Origin: Polyangiaceae bacterium
Lineage (GTDB): Bacteria > Myxococcota_A > Polyangia > Polyangiales > Polyangiaceae
Length of the DNA: 64,000 nucleotides
Direction: 5' to 3'
Assembly: GCA_041389725.1 (NCBI GenBank)
Contig: JAWKRG010000002.1
Span: 1,116,001-1,180,000, forward strand
Part shown: one piece after another, positions 32,928 through 41,296 of the stretch
Numbering within the stretch: position 1 is the stretch's first letter
Layout: each line of letters opens with the position of its first letter
Program-made: the position numbers and the translations under genes
Notes under the pieces: generated by a model
Database searches by the model: none
Seen by the model: the letters and a program-made list of their open reading frames with translations, nothing else
Told to the model about the DNA's origin: nothing

Positions 32928-34681
32928 TCCCCCTTCGGCAGCACGAACCAGAAGCGAGTGCCTTTGCCCACCTCGCTCTCGACACGCACGGTGCCGCCCA
33001 TGGCTTCGACCAGATGCTTGACGATTGCGAGCCCGAGGCCAGTGCCCCCCAACTCGCGCGAGCGCCCCGCGTCCACGCGATAAAAGCGCTCGAACAAGCG
33101 AGGCAGGTGCGCAGCGGGTATCCCAGGTCCCGTGTCCTCGACGGAGAGTTCCACCCCGGCGTCCACCGGTTTGGCGACGAATCGCACCTTGGCGCCCTGG
33201 CCCGCGTACTTGATGGCGTTGTCCAGGAGATTCCCGAGCACGTGCTCCAAAGCGCGGCGATCCGCACGCACTGTCTCCGCGCTTTCTTCGACGGACACGC
33301 TCACCTCGACGGCGCGTTCGCGGATGCGGTCCTGAAACAGCTCCACCACTCGCTTGCCCATCGAGACGAGGCTCAAGCGCTCGAGGGTCATCTGATACTG
33401 GCGCGACTCGATGCGCGATAGATCCAGAAGATCTTCGACCAGCTCTTGTAGTCGCGCGGCGTTGCGCTCGATGATGGCGACGAAGCGCAGCGCAGCCTGG
33501 GGGTCCTGGGCCATGGCGGTCCCCAGGGTTTCCGCAGCCGAACGCACCGTCGCCACGGGGGTGCGCAGCTCGTGGGAAACGTTGGCCACGAAGTCGCTGC
33601 GCAAGGACTCGAGTCGACGCATCTCAGTGACGTCGACGAACACGGCAAAAATGCCTCCGCTACCGCTAGAGAAGCGCGAGGCGCGTACCAAGAGCCGCCG
33701 CGGCTTCAGCCCGCCGACTTCGATCTCGGCACTGTCTCCCTCGTCGCCAGCTTGCACGCGCTCGAGCAACTCGTTGAGCTCCGCGTGCCGAATCACCTCG
33801 AGGGGGAGTTTGCCCAGGGCATCGCGACCCAGCAGTAGCATCTCTCGCAGCGCGGGATTCACCAGCCGCACGCGTCCGTCCGGTCCGAGTAGAAGCACCC
33901 CCTCGTGCATGCCGTCGAGAATACCGCTCGTCGACGCGTGTTGACGTTCGAGCTCGTCGACCATGGCAGAGAGGTTCGAAGCGAGCTTGTCGAGGGCGCG
34001 CCCCAAGGACGCGAACTCGTCGCTGCCCGTAACGCCCGAGCGCACCGATAGGTCGCCGCCAGCCATGCGAGTCGCCGTCTGGGTCAAGGAGCGGGCCCGC
34101 GCGGATGCCCAATGCGCAGCAGCGCTGCTCAGGACGACAGCAACCGCGAGGGCGAACAGCGCGGCAGCCACGAAAATGGCGCGAACCCGCGCCACTGCAT
34201 CGTCGACCTGGGTCAAGGGAACGGCAACCCGCACGACCCCCGCCACCTGACCGCCGCGCCGATAGGGTACGGCCACGTAGGTCATGCGCTTGCCGATGGT
34301 ATCGCTGCGTCGAGTGTGCGCGCCCCGCCCCTGAGCCAGCGCCGCGACTACCTCGGGGCGTTCTCCGTGATTGTCCACGTCTGGCAAACGCTCCGCTGAC
34401 ACCTCGGAGTCCGCCTGGACCGTCCCGTTCGTGGCGATGATCGTGACGCGAGCAGATGCCAGCCTCGCCAGCTCACGAACGCCCGCTTGGCTGATGGCGG
34501 TCTCGGGGGCCGTCTCGACGTGCAAGCCCACCAGGGACGCTCGCGCCGTGAGAACTTGTTGGATCTCTCGGGTCAGCGCGCCGTCCACACGACGCTGGAC
34601 ATAGGCGTAGCCAACTGCCGCGCTGAGCAGAATGAGCCCCAGAGAAATCAGGAACAGCTTGCTGCGAATGCCTAGATTCAC
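32846..34681 (-). CDS. phoR: Phosphate-regulon sensor histidine kinase PhoR
   Basis: A 611-aa membrane sensor kinase. Order of parts: TM1 (about residues 8-27), an extracytoplasmic region (30-165), TM2 (about 166-190), HAMP (about 192-245), PAS (about 250-350, EGVLLLGPDGRVRLVNPA), HisKA with phospho-accepting His370 in FVANVSHELRTPVATVRS, and HATPase with N box (HVLGNLLDNAIKYA), G1 (DTGPGIP) and G2 (GGTGLGLAIVKHLVEAMGG). It senses phosphate status through Pst/PhoU and phosphorylates PhoB. phoB lies upstream in the same direction across a 48-bp gap, so the pair is one operon. The large extracytoplasmic domain is bigger than in E. coli PhoR, which lacks one. Confidence 0.94.
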   Translation of the reverse strand: MNLGIRSKLFLISLGLILLSAAVGYAYVQRRVDGALTREIQQVLTARASLVGLHVETAPETAISQAGVRELARLASARVTIIATNGTVQADSEVSAERLPDVDNHGERPEVVAALAQGRGAHTRRSDTIGKRMTYVAVPYRRGGQVAGVVRVAVPLTQVDDAVARVRAIFVAAALFALAVAVVLSSAAAHWASARARSLTQTATRMAGGDLSVRSGVTGSDEFASLGRALDKLASNLSAMVDELERQHASTSGILDGMHEGVLLLGPDGRVRLVNPALREMLLLGRDALGKLPLEVIRHAELNELLERVQAGDEGDSAEIEVGGLKPRRLLVRASRFSSGSGGIFAVFVDVTEMRRLESLRSDFVANVSHELRTPVATVRSAAETLGTAMAQDPQAALRFVAIIERNAARLQELVEDLLDLSRIESRQYQMTLERLSLVSMGKRVVELFQDRIRERAVEVSVSVEESAETVRADRRALEHVLGNLLDNAIKYAGQGAKVRFVAKPVDAGVELSVEDTGPGIPAAHLPRLFERFYRVDAGRSRELGGTGLGLAIVKHLVEAMGGTVRVESEVGKGTRFWFVLPKGDQSSASDLSKPSGSATGSVGRPSSTTS

Positions 34682-34729
34682 GGGCTGCTCTTTGTTCGGG
34701 CTCGTCTGCCTACCGGCATCTCCGCTCCC

Positions 34730-35431
34730 TCAAGCCGAGGCTTCTTCCGGCGTCGCGCAAAAGCGGTAGCCCACTCCGCGAACTGTTTCGACGTAGCCCC
34801 GCGCAGCAGCGAGCTTCTCGCGAAGACGCTTCACGTGGGTGTCCACCGTGCGCGTCGTGATGTCCGCTTGGATGCCCCAAACATCGTCCAAAAGCGTGCT
34901 GCGAGTCTGCACCCGGCTGCGGCGTTCGTAGAGGGTGAGCAGCAAGCGAAATTCGAGAGCCGTAAGCTCCACTTCTTCCCCCCCGACCCAGACGCGGTGC
35001 GCGTCTCGGTCCATCTTCAAGATGCCGAACTCGATCACGCGCGCACCGTCCGAAGGTACGGGTTGGCTGCGTCGCAGAATCGCCTGCAAGCGCAGGAGCA
35101 ACTCGCGCACGGAGAAGGGTTTGACGATGTAGTCCTCGGCGCCGATCTCGAACCCCACCACGCGGTCCACTTCCTCGCCACGAGCGGTCAACATCACGAC
35201 GGGAACGTGCTGGGTGGCGGCCCCTGCTTTCAGCCGCTTGCAGATTTCGGTGCCTGAGAGATCCGGGAGCATCAAGTCCAGAAGCACGAGGTCGGGCTTC
35301 TTGTCTTCGGCCAGCTGCAGACCTTCTTCCCCAAGGCCCGTGGCTACGACCTCGAAGCCCGCCTGGCGCAGGTTGAAGCAGAGCACCTCCCTCAAGTCGG
35401 GCTCGTCTTCGATCACAAGCACTCTCGCCAT
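34730..35431 (-). CDS. phoB: Phosphate-regulon response regulator PhoB
   Basis: A 233-aa OmpR/PhoB-family regulator. The receiver domain has the acidic pair at Glu8/Asp9, phospho-acceptor Asp52 in LVLLDLMLPD, Thr82 and Lys104 in YIVKPFS. A C-terminal winged helix (about 130-228) includes LTALEFRLLLTLYERRSRVQTRSTLLDDVWG and TRTVDTHVKRLREKL, the DNA-recognition helix pattern of PhoB. The ATG at 35431 has GAGGAACC upstream and begins exactly at the receiver strand; the 35560 start adds 43 unrelated residues. A Pho-box-like repeat lies 37 bp before this ATG, so autoregulation is likely. Confidence 0.95.
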   Translation of the reverse strand: MARVLVIEDEPDLREVLCFNLRQAGFEVVATGLGEEGLQLAEDKKPDLVLLDLMLPDLSGTEICKRLKAGAATQHVPVVMLTARGEEVDRVVGFEIGAEDYIVKPFSVRELLLRLQAILRRSQPVPSDGARVIEFGILKMDRDAHRVWVGGEEVELTALEFRLLLTLYERRSRVQTRSTLLDDVWGIQADITTRTVDTHVKRLREKLAAARGYVETVRGVGYRFCATPEEASA

Positions 35432-35467
35432 GGTTCCTCGCAGCGCCCACGTGGTAGCCACCGACTG

Positions 35468-35484
35468 TGACAGCTTGGTGACAT
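35468..35484 (-). promoter_or_regulatory. Pho-box-like direct repeat upstream of phoB
   Basis: TGACAG at 35468-35473 and TGACAT at 35479-35484 on the plus strand, i.e. two xTGTCA half-sites 11 bp apart on the minus strand. It lies 37 bp before the phoB ATG. The divergent dioxygenase gene begins about 100 bp away and could share the site. Confidence 0.62.
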
Positions 35485-35583
35485 GCCCCCCAAAGCAGGG
35501 CAAGAGCAAGGTTCCCCTGGCGGAACGCTGCGTTGTCTCTGGCGCGCTACCCAAGGCCAACCATCGTCACTACAGTCATTTCC

Positions 35584-36468
35584 ATGCCTTCGCTCATGTC
35601 GCGGCGCGCCTTTTCCCTGGCCTTGGTCGGGGCGGCCGCGGCGTGTCGTTCGGCGGAAAATGAGGCCTCAGTGGATCCCAAAGCCCCGACGACCCCGAAG
35701 CCCAACGGAACGATGCCCGTGCTGTTCCTGGCCCACGGAGCGCCGACCTTGGCGCTGGACGCAGAGAAGGGCGCACCCTTCGCCGCCTGGGGGCGAGCCT
35801 TGCCCCAACCGCGCGCCTTGTTGGTGCTGTCTGCCCACTGGACGATTTCGGGTCCCACTTTGGGAACGACGACGTCCAAGCAGTTGGTCTACGACTTCTA
35901 CGGTTTTCCCGAAGAGCTCTACAGAGTTCGCTACGCTGCACCCGGTGCCCCCGACGCCGCTCGCCGTGTCGCGGAGCTGTTCGGGTCCGGCGGCTTGCCG
36001 CGCGACGAGTCGCGCGGTCTCGACCACGGCGTGTGGGTTCCCCTCGTTCACATGTTCCCGAAAGCGGACGTTCCGGTGCTGCAGCTTTCGCTTCCCATCG
36101 AGGAGAGTCCGAGCGCGCTCTTCGAGCTCGGCAAGCGACTCGCACCATTGCGACGCGAGGGAATTCTGATCGCCGGCAGCGGAAACCTCACGCACAACTT
36201 GCGCCGGATCGATCCGCGCGCCACTCACCCCGCGCCCTGGGCGGAGGAGTTCGACAAGTGGTGCGAGGAAACCTTGAACAAGGCGGACGTCGATGCGCTG
36301 GTGCAGTTCCGTACGCGCGCGCCCGCAGTCCGCGAGAACCACCCCACCGACGAGCACTTCCTGCCGCTCTTGGTCGCGGCCGGGGCAGCGGCCGGCGAGA
36401 AAGCCCGCTTTCCCGTCGAGGGCTTCGAGTACGGCAACTTGTCACGACGCTCCGTGCAGCTCGGTTGA
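35584..36468 (+). CDS. Exported DODA-type extradiol ring-cleavage dioxygenase (YgiD-like)
   Basis: A LigB/DODA-family protein of about 294 aa. The likely N-terminus is MPSLMSRRAFSLALVGAAAAC: a twin-arginine-like SRRAFSL followed by a hydrophobic stretch and a lipobox-like AAAC, so it is probably exported by Tat and lipid anchored. The catalytic domain has FLAHGAPTLAL (metal His), LVLSAHWTISGPTLG, YDFYGFPEELYRVRYAAPGAP, the GLDHGVWVPLVHMFP block and SGNLTHNLR, as in 4,5-DOPA dioxygenase extradiol-like enzymes. A start at the second Met (35596) is also possible. Typical YgiD is cytoplasmic, so the export signal is unusual. The substrate is unknown. Confidence 0.87.
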   Translation: MPSLMSRRAFSLALVGAAAACRSAENEASVDPKAPTTPKPNGTMPVLFLAHGAPTLALDAEKGAPFAAWGRALPQPRALLVLSAHWTISGPTLGTTTSKQLVYDFYGFPEELYRVRYAAPGAPDAARRVAELFGSGGLPRDESRGLDHGVWVPLVHMFPKADVPVLQLSLPIEESPSALFELGKRLAPLRREGILIAGSGNLTHNLRRIDPRATHPAPWAEEFDKWCEETLNKADVDALVQFRTRAPAVRENHPTDEHFLPLLVAAGAAAGEKARFPVEGFEYGNLSRRSVQLG

Positions 36469-36609
36469 CTGGGCAAGCCGGCGGAAGGGCGGTTTTTCAC
36501 CCGCCACACGATGATCTCGGCATCGCGGTTGACAGCCGCGGGGAACCGAAAAAAAGTGCCGTCCGAAACCGTACTGGCGCAGCCGTACGCCGTAGTTTTG
36601 GAGGACATC

Positions 36610-37458
36610 GTGCTCAATCTTCGATTGGTTTCCCTGGTTTCCCTGTTCGCTGTCGCCGCCTGTGGCTACTCCGAAGACGAATGGCAGGCGCAACTGGGGA
36701 AGTACGACCAACTCAGTCGGCAGTATCAGGACGAGCAGACCGCGCACCAGAAGACCCGCGAGGAGCTGGAGGCCACCAAGAAGCGCGTCACGGATCTGAC
36801 CGATCAGCTGAAGAGCATGGGCGTCAACCTGGACGAGCTGAACCAGCAGCTGCAGCAGTCGGGCACGGAGAAGGAAGAGCTGGCTGCGAATCTGGAGCAG
36901 CTCAAGCGCGCGCTCGACGAATACAAGCAGCGTGCGGCCGCGCTGGAACGCATCAAGCAACGCTTCGACGCGCTGCGCGACAAGTTGCAGAAGCTCACCA
37001 ATCTGGGACTGAAGGTGGAGATCCGCCGCAACCGCATGGTGATTCGCCTCCCCGGCGACGTGCTGTTCGCGTCCGGCAAGGACGACCTCAAGGACCAAGG
37101 CAAAGAAGTGCTCGCAGCGGTGGCCGAGGTCATCCGCAACGACAAGCAGCTCGCCAGCCGCTACTATCAGGTCGCCGGACACACGGACAACAAGCCCCTG
37201 CGCGGCGGACGCTTCGGCGACAACTGGGGACTGTCCGCAATGCGCGCGCGCCAAGTGCTGCTGTACCTGGTGGCGGCCACGGACGCCAAGGGCGGGGGCG
37301 GCGGCCTGGACGCAAATCGCCTGCATCCGGCGGGCTACGGTGAGACCGACCCGGTCAATGCCAACGACTCCGACGATGGTCGACAGCAAAACCGCCGAGT
37401 GGAGCTGGTGGTGATGCCGGACGTCGAGGAAATGCTCGATTTGAAGTCCCTGATTTGA
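36610..37458 (+). CDS. OmpA-family lipoprotein with coiled-coil stalk
   Basis: A 282-aa protein starting at a GTG with a strong GGAGG 6 bp upstream. The signal peptide has lipobox VAAC (about residue 18). A long coiled coil with many Glu/Gln/Leu heptads follows (about residues 25-130: TREELEATKKRVTDLTDQL, then LNQQLQQSGTEKEELAANLEQLKRALDEYK). The C-terminal OmpA domain (about 145-270) contains VLFASGKDDLKDQGKEVLAAVAEVI, YQVAGHTDNKPL, LSAMRARQVL and the GYGETDPVNANDSDDGRQQNRRVELVV motif that binds peptidoglycan. It probably bridges outer membrane and cell wall. No operon partner is evident. Confidence 0.9.
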   Translation: MLNLRLVSLVSLFAVAACGYSEDEWQAQLGKYDQLSRQYQDEQTAHQKTREELEATKKRVTDLTDQLKSMGVNLDELNQQLQQSGTEKEELAANLEQLKRALDEYKQRAAALERIKQRFDALRDKLQKLTNLGLKVEIRRNRMVIRLPGDVLFASGKDDLKDQGKEVLAAVAEVIRNDKQLASRYYQVAGHTDNKPLRGGRFGDNWGLSAMRARQVLLYLVAATDAKGGGGGLDANRLHPAGYGETDPVNANDSDDGRQQNRRVELVVMPDVEEMLDLKSLI

Positions 37459-37585
37459 CGGAGGACTGGCTGACGAAACTCGGGCGGGCACCCGCGCGTA
37501 GCTGGCAGTGGTGTCCGCTGCGATTCCCGCCCTTTTCCCGCTCCCCGGTGTCCTGGCGTGCCTTCCGCTGTGGGAGAGGATCGGT

Positions 37586-38131
37586 GTGACCAGCCCCCAA
37601 CCCCTCGAGACGCTGATGGAGCGCTACGTGGACGGAGACGCTGCGGCATTCGACGGCCTCTACGAGCAGCTCGCTCCCAAGCTGTTCGGATACTTGATGC
37701 GCCTCACGGGCCATCGCGAGCGCGCGGAGGACTTGCTGCAGATCACGTTCGCGAAGATCCACCGCGCTCGCGGCAGCTACTTGCGGGGCGCTCCACTGCT
37801 GCCTTGGGTGCTGGCCATCGCGCGTCGTTCCTTCTACGACGAACGGCGGGCCGCCAAGAGCCGCAGCGAGGATCTGAGCCGCGATGGCGCATTGCCAGAG
37901 CCGCGACACGAGAGCACGGAGTTGCCCGTCGATGTGTCGGATGCGCTGGATCGAGCCCTCGGCGCCATGCCCGAGGCCTATCGAGAAGCCATCCAACTCA
38001 CGAAGATCACCGGTTTGTCCGTGAACGAGGCGGCAGAAGTGCTTGGCACGAGCCCAACGGCCGTCAAACTGCGCGTGCATCGCGGCTACAACTTCCTGCG
38101 CAAGGAACTGGATAGGTTCAAACGGGACTGA
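37586..38131 (+). CDS. ECF-type RNA polymerase sigma factor
   Basis: A 181-aa sigma-70 family factor with region 2 (YVDGDAAAFDGLYEQLAPKLFGYLMRLTGHRERAEDLLQITFAKIHRARGSY) and region 4 (ALGAMPEAYREAIQLTKITGLSVNEAAEVLGTSPTAVKLRVHRGYNFLRKEL). The GTG at 37586 has AGAGGA at good distance and starts about 10 residues before region 2; the 37508 start would add a hydrophobic extension. Its stop overlaps the start of the next gene by one base. That gene encodes an NrsF-like membrane anti-sigma factor, so the pair is a sigma/anti-sigma operon. The stimulus is unknown. Confidence 0.92.
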   Translation: MTSPQPLETLMERYVDGDAAAFDGLYEQLAPKLFGYLMRLTGHRERAEDLLQITFAKIHRARGSYLRGAPLLPWVLAIARRSFYDERRAAKSRSEDLSRDGALPEPRHESTELPVDVSDALDRALGAMPEAYREAIQLTKITGLSVNEAAEVLGTSPTAVKLRVHRGYNFLRKELDRFKRD

Positions 38132-38829
38132 TGGCCGATCTCGATCCGGAACGCTTGCTGCCAGATCTGCCCTGGCCCGATCCCCCTGCTCCGGGGGCCA
38201 AGGTGGCTGCGTCCATTCGCCAGCAGTGTACCGGCAACCTGAAGCCCAAGCGCGGCCTCAGCGCTCGGGCTCGGGCGCTGCTCACGCTGGTTCTCACCCT
38301 GGCAGTCGTGGCTGTCTTCGGCGGATTGGCGCACGCCGAACGCCCCGAGGGCGCCTTGCGCGCTGCGTTGTTTGGCGCCGCGGGTTGGGCAGTGGTTCTG
38401 TTGGCGGTGCTCTCCGTTGGATTGCTGCGTCCTCCTGGACGCCGCTCTCGGATGAGGCTGCTGCTCGCAGCCACCGTTCCCGCCGTGTTCTTTGGCTACT
38501 TGGCCTTTGCCGCCAGCTCCCAGCTGCCGCTTGGGGAGTTCTTCACCTCCGGCCATGGCGGCGGCGCGCTGGGATGCGGGCTCCACGCGCTGTTGTTCGG
38601 GGCGATCGTTGGCGGCGGCACGCTGTACTTGTGGCGCGGAACGGATCCGCTGTCGCCGCGTCTTTCTGGTGCGTTGGTCGGTCTGGTGGGTGGCTTGGCA
38701 GGCGCGATCACCATTGGTGTCGCTTGTCCCAGCGGCGAGACCTGGCATCTCTGGCTCGGCCATGGCGCCGCGCTATTGACCCTGGTTGCCTGTGGCGCGC
38801 TGTTCGGTCGCCGCGTGCTGTCCCCATGA
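38131..38829 (+). CDS. NrsF-like (DUF1109) membrane anti-sigma factor
   Basis: A 232-aa membrane protein with a short cytoplasmic N-terminus (about 45 residues, including Cys33 in RQQCTGNLKP) and six predicted helices. The placement directly after an ECF sigma gene (stop and start share the A of TGATG), the six-helix topology and the N-terminal Cys are the hallmarks of NrsF-like anti-sigmas, some of which sense metals or oxidants through Cys pairs. Further Cys near residues 149 and 197 lie in or near the membrane. I infer that it holds the sigma factor at the membrane until a redox or metal signal releases it. Confidence 0.8.
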   Translation: MADLDPERLLPDLPWPDPPAPGAKVAASIRQQCTGNLKPKRGLSARARALLTLVLTLAVVAVFGGLAHAERPEGALRAALFGAAGWAVVLLAVLSVGLLRPPGRRSRMRLLLAATVPAVFFGYLAFAASSQLPLGEFFTSGHGGGALGCGLHALLFGAIVGGGTLYLWRGTDPLSPRLSGALVGLVGGLAGAITIGVACPSGETWHLWLGHGAALLTLVACGALFGRRVLSP

Positions 38830-39374
38830 CCCGAGCCGCTGAAACGAAATCGCAGCGCGGCGACAACAAGGGCGGCGTCATGCGCATGTTGCTGCTGGTG
38901 GCCGCACTGGGCGTCGGATTGGCGTTGGTGGCGAAGAGGCCGTCGGGCCCCCCTGTGGGTGCGCCCGCGGCGGACTTCGACCTGGCGTCGACCGACGGGA
39001 CTCAGGTCACGCTGGCTTCCCTGCGCGGTGCGCCGGTGGTCATGGAGGTCTTCGCCAGCTGGTGTAGTGCGTGCCGCCGGTCGGCACCGATGCTGCGCGA
39101 CGCCGCCACGTCGCAGCGCAAGCAGCCCGTGCACTTCCTCGGTATCAACGTAGACGACGACTCACGTCTCGCCGCCCGAGTGAAGCAGGCGTGGCAGATC
39201 CCGTATCCAGTGCTTCACGACGATGGCAGCGTCGCCGCGAAGTACAAGGTGCAGGTCCTTCCCACTTTCGTGGTGCTCGACGCCGAGGGTAACGTGCGCC
39301 ACGTCTCCGCTGGATCCGTCTCGGAAGAGGTGTTGGAGTCGTGGTTGGGCGACCTCGGCGCCGCGCGCCTTTGA
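38826..39374 (+). CDS. TlpA-like membrane-anchored thioredoxin
   Basis: A 182-aa protein with an N-terminal TM anchor (about residues 20-37) and an extracytoplasmic thioredoxin domain with redox motif WCSAC (Cys80, Cys83) in EVFASWCSACRRSAPML, and the cis-Pro segment KVQVLPTFVVLDAEG. It acts on disulphides outside the cytoplasm, as in cytochrome c maturation or defence against copper or oxidants. The ATG at 38826 overlaps the anti-sigma stop by 4 bp, so it is the third gene of the sigma operon. The linkage suggests that the sigma responds to thiol stress (inference). A large upstream in-frame extension overlapping the anti-sigma gene was not accepted. Confidence 0.92.
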   Translation: MTRAAETKSQRGDNKGGVMRMLLLVAALGVGLALVAKRPSGPPVGAPAADFDLASTDGTQVTLASLRGAPVVMEVFASWCSACRRSAPMLRDAATSQRKQPVHFLGINVDDDSRLAARVKQAWQIPYPVLHDDGSVAAKYKVQVLPTFVVLDAEGNVRHVSAGSVSEEVLESWLGDLGAARL

Positions 39375-39389
39375 GATCCGCGGTGCAGA

Positions 39390-40292
39390 TCAGGGAGCTG
39401 CCGAACCCGCCATGCCTGGAGGAGGCGGGCTGGGCACGAGCACGGGGCGGGGCGCAGCCGGCGGAGGAGCCTTGTCCGTGGCGCGCGCGACCTTCCACAC
39501 GGGCCCGGCCAGCTCCACTTCATACATCGTGGTCTTGCCCTCCAGGGCGCCGCCCAAGCCGGTGACCCGCACCGTTGCCTTGGCACCGTCACGGCCCAAC
39601 AGCACGACGGACGCCAGAGCGCGATCGTACTCCTTCTTCATTGCCGCGCTGCAGGCCGCGTCTTTGGCGCACGCGTCTTTGGCAGCGGCGATTTCGCCGG
39701 CGACCTTGTCGGTCGCCAGCTCCGACGCACCGTCGAAATCGTAGCTAGCCCAGCGCTGGGCCATTTCGAGTGCGGCCGATTTCGGATCCTTCGACAACTC
39801 AGCAACGGGAAGTGCGCGCGGTTTGCGCGTCTGAGCCGGATGCGCGTTGCACGCCATCTTGGCGGTACCCCACATCACCAATGTCGCCAGCGCCATCGCG
39901 CCGATCATGCCTAGACTCTGTCGGCTCGGCGCACCGATCTGCGACTCCGGAGGCAGCACGGGCTTCGTCGGCCGACGCCGCACGCTCTTGTCGCGCTCGC
40001 GCGCTCGCTCTTGCCGCTCCTTGGCACGCTTGCGTTCGCGTCGTGTCTCTCTCGCGCGAGCCTCGGCTTCGGCTTCGTCATCCTCGGACTCTTCCTCCGC
40101 ATCGTCGTCGGACGCGTCGTCTTCGGACTCGTCCTCCGCCTCGGACGAGTCGTCGTTTGCGTCCGTGTCCTTGGCCTCGTCGTCGTCGACGTCGTCCTCG
40201 TCCTTGGTGGCCTCGTCTTCCGCGTCTTCTTCGACCTCGTCGGTCTCCGGTTCGGCGTCCTCGACCGCTCTTTTCTCGGGCTTCTTGGCCAT
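39390..40292 (-). CDS. Membrane protein with Asp/Glu-rich N-terminus and Arg-rich block
   Basis: A 300-aa protein of unknown family. About 80 residues of almost pure Asp/Glu/Ala/Ser (with DDSSEAEDESEDD-like runs) are followed by an Arg/Lys/Glu helix (about 80-110). One TM segment (SLGMIGAMALATLVMWGTAKM, about 123-145) separates this presumably cytoplasmic half from an extracytoplasmic domain with two close Cys (KDACAKDAAC), then VVLLGRDGAKATVRVTGLGGALEGKTTMYEVELAGPVWKVAR, a beta-rich segment. It ends Pro-rich. No enzymatic motif is seen. It lies convergent with the TlpA-like gene and on the opposite strand to the TPR gene that follows. Confidence 0.72.
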   Translation of the reverse strand: MAKKPEKRAVEDAEPETDEVEEDAEDEATKDEDDVDDDEAKDTDANDDSSEAEDESEDDASDDDAEEESEDDEAEAEARARETRRERKRAKERQERARERDKSVRRRPTKPVLPPESQIGAPSRQSLGMIGAMALATLVMWGTAKMACNAHPAQTRKPRALPVAELSKDPKSAALEMAQRWASYDFDGASELATDKVAGEIAAAKDACAKDAACSAAMKKEYDRALASVVLLGRDGAKATVRVTGLGGALEGKTTMYEVELAGPVWKVARATDKAPPPAAPRPVLVPSPPPPGMAGSAAP

Positions 40293-40434
40293 GGGCTGGG
40301 GAGCATCGTCAGAAGGCCCTCGGCCTGCAACCGGAAGGCGGCGCTTCTTGAAAAACTCGCATTATTTCAGTTGGTTATGGGCGCGAGTCCATTCCCGACG
40401 CAACTCCTTGGGGAAGCGACCGACTCGCGGGGTC

Positions 40435-41274
40435 ATGAGGCAGCTACTTCTCTGGGTGATGCTGGGCGCGCTGATGACCGTCGGTTGCAAGGGCGCCGCT
40501 CCCCTGCCCCCGAAGGCCATCGACCTGAACGCGCAGGGCGCGGAAGCCCTCGCCGCCGGCGATCTCGAGACTGCCGAGGCGCGCTTCGACCTCGCGCTCG
40601 AGTACAGCCCCCGCTTCGTGGAAGCCCTCGTGAATCGCGCCCTGGTGGAAGTGCAAAGAGGCAACTTTCTACGCGCACGGCGATTGCTGGGGCGAGCGCG
40701 CCGCCTGAATCCGGACTTCGCTCAGCCGCATCATGGGTTCGGAGTGCTGGAGGAGCGCGAGGGTAGGCCCGACAAGGCTTCGGCTCACTACTTGGAGGCC
40801 CTGAGCATCGATCCTGGTTTTGCCCCCGCGCGTCTCAACCTGGCGCGCATCTACTACACGGCTGGACGCTTCGAGCACGCGAAGGAGCAGTTCAAGCGTG
40901 CCGTCGAAGTCGCCCCGGAAGACCCCGAAGGCTACGTCGGCCTGGCCGAAGCTCTGATCAAGCTGGATCGCACCGACGAGGCCGATGGAATCGTGGAAGC
41001 AGCGTACGCTGCCTTTCCCGCGGATCCGCAGCTCGGATTGCTCCAGGCCCGCACTCATCTGCGGCGAGGCAAGGTGGAGGCAGCAGTGAAGCTGCTGGAG
41101 CCGCTGACCCAGGGCCATGATGAAATCACCGTCGCTGCCCTGGGCTGGCTGGGGACGGCCGAGCTGGCGCGAGGACGAAGGGTCGCGGCAGAGCGAGCGG
41201 CTCGGCGAGCACTGAGCATGGCCCCGCGCGACGAGGTGGCGAGCTTCGTGCTGGCACAAACTGCCACGCGGTAG
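40435..41274 (+). CDS. TPR-repeat lipoprotein
   Basis: A 279-aa lipoprotein with lipobox VGC (about residue 18) and about six TPR-like repeats covering the rest (for example AEARFDLALEYSPRFVEALVNRALVEVQRGN, RARRLNPDFAQPHHGFGVLEEREGR, SAHYLEALSIDPGFAPARLNLARIYYTAGR, KEQFKRAVEVAPEDPEGYVGLAEALIKLDR). The ATG at 40435 gives the signal peptide; no good Shine-Dalgarno is obvious. It lies 22 bp upstream of the ABC-like unit and may be part of that transcription unit. TPR lipoproteins often organise envelope complexes; a partner cannot be named. Confidence 0.82.
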   Translation: MRQLLLWVMLGALMTVGCKGAAPLPPKAIDLNAQGAEALAAGDLETAEARFDLALEYSPRFVEALVNRALVEVQRGNFLRARRLLGRARRLNPDFAQPHHGFGVLEEREGRPDKASAHYLEALSIDPGFAPARLNLARIYYTAGRFEHAKEQFKRAVEVAPEDPEGYVGLAEALIKLDRTDEADGIVEAAYAAFPADPQLGLLQARTHLRRGKVEAAVKLLEPLTQGHDEITVAALGWLGTAELARGRRVAAERAARRALSMAPRDEVASFVLAQTATR

Positions 41275-41296
41275 GCGTTCCAGCACGATTCCCGAT

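Noticed and set aside
36033..37343. Plus-strand ORF of 436 codons spanning two genes
   Set aside because: Out of frame with the dioxygenase and OmpA genes, both of which have family motifs; Arg/Gly-rich composition is typical of a shadow frame.
38043..38825. Upstream in-frame extension of the TlpA-like gene
   Set aside because: It overlaps the sigma and anti-sigma genes in another frame and has no domain; the ATG at 38826 with a 4-bp overlap explains the gene.
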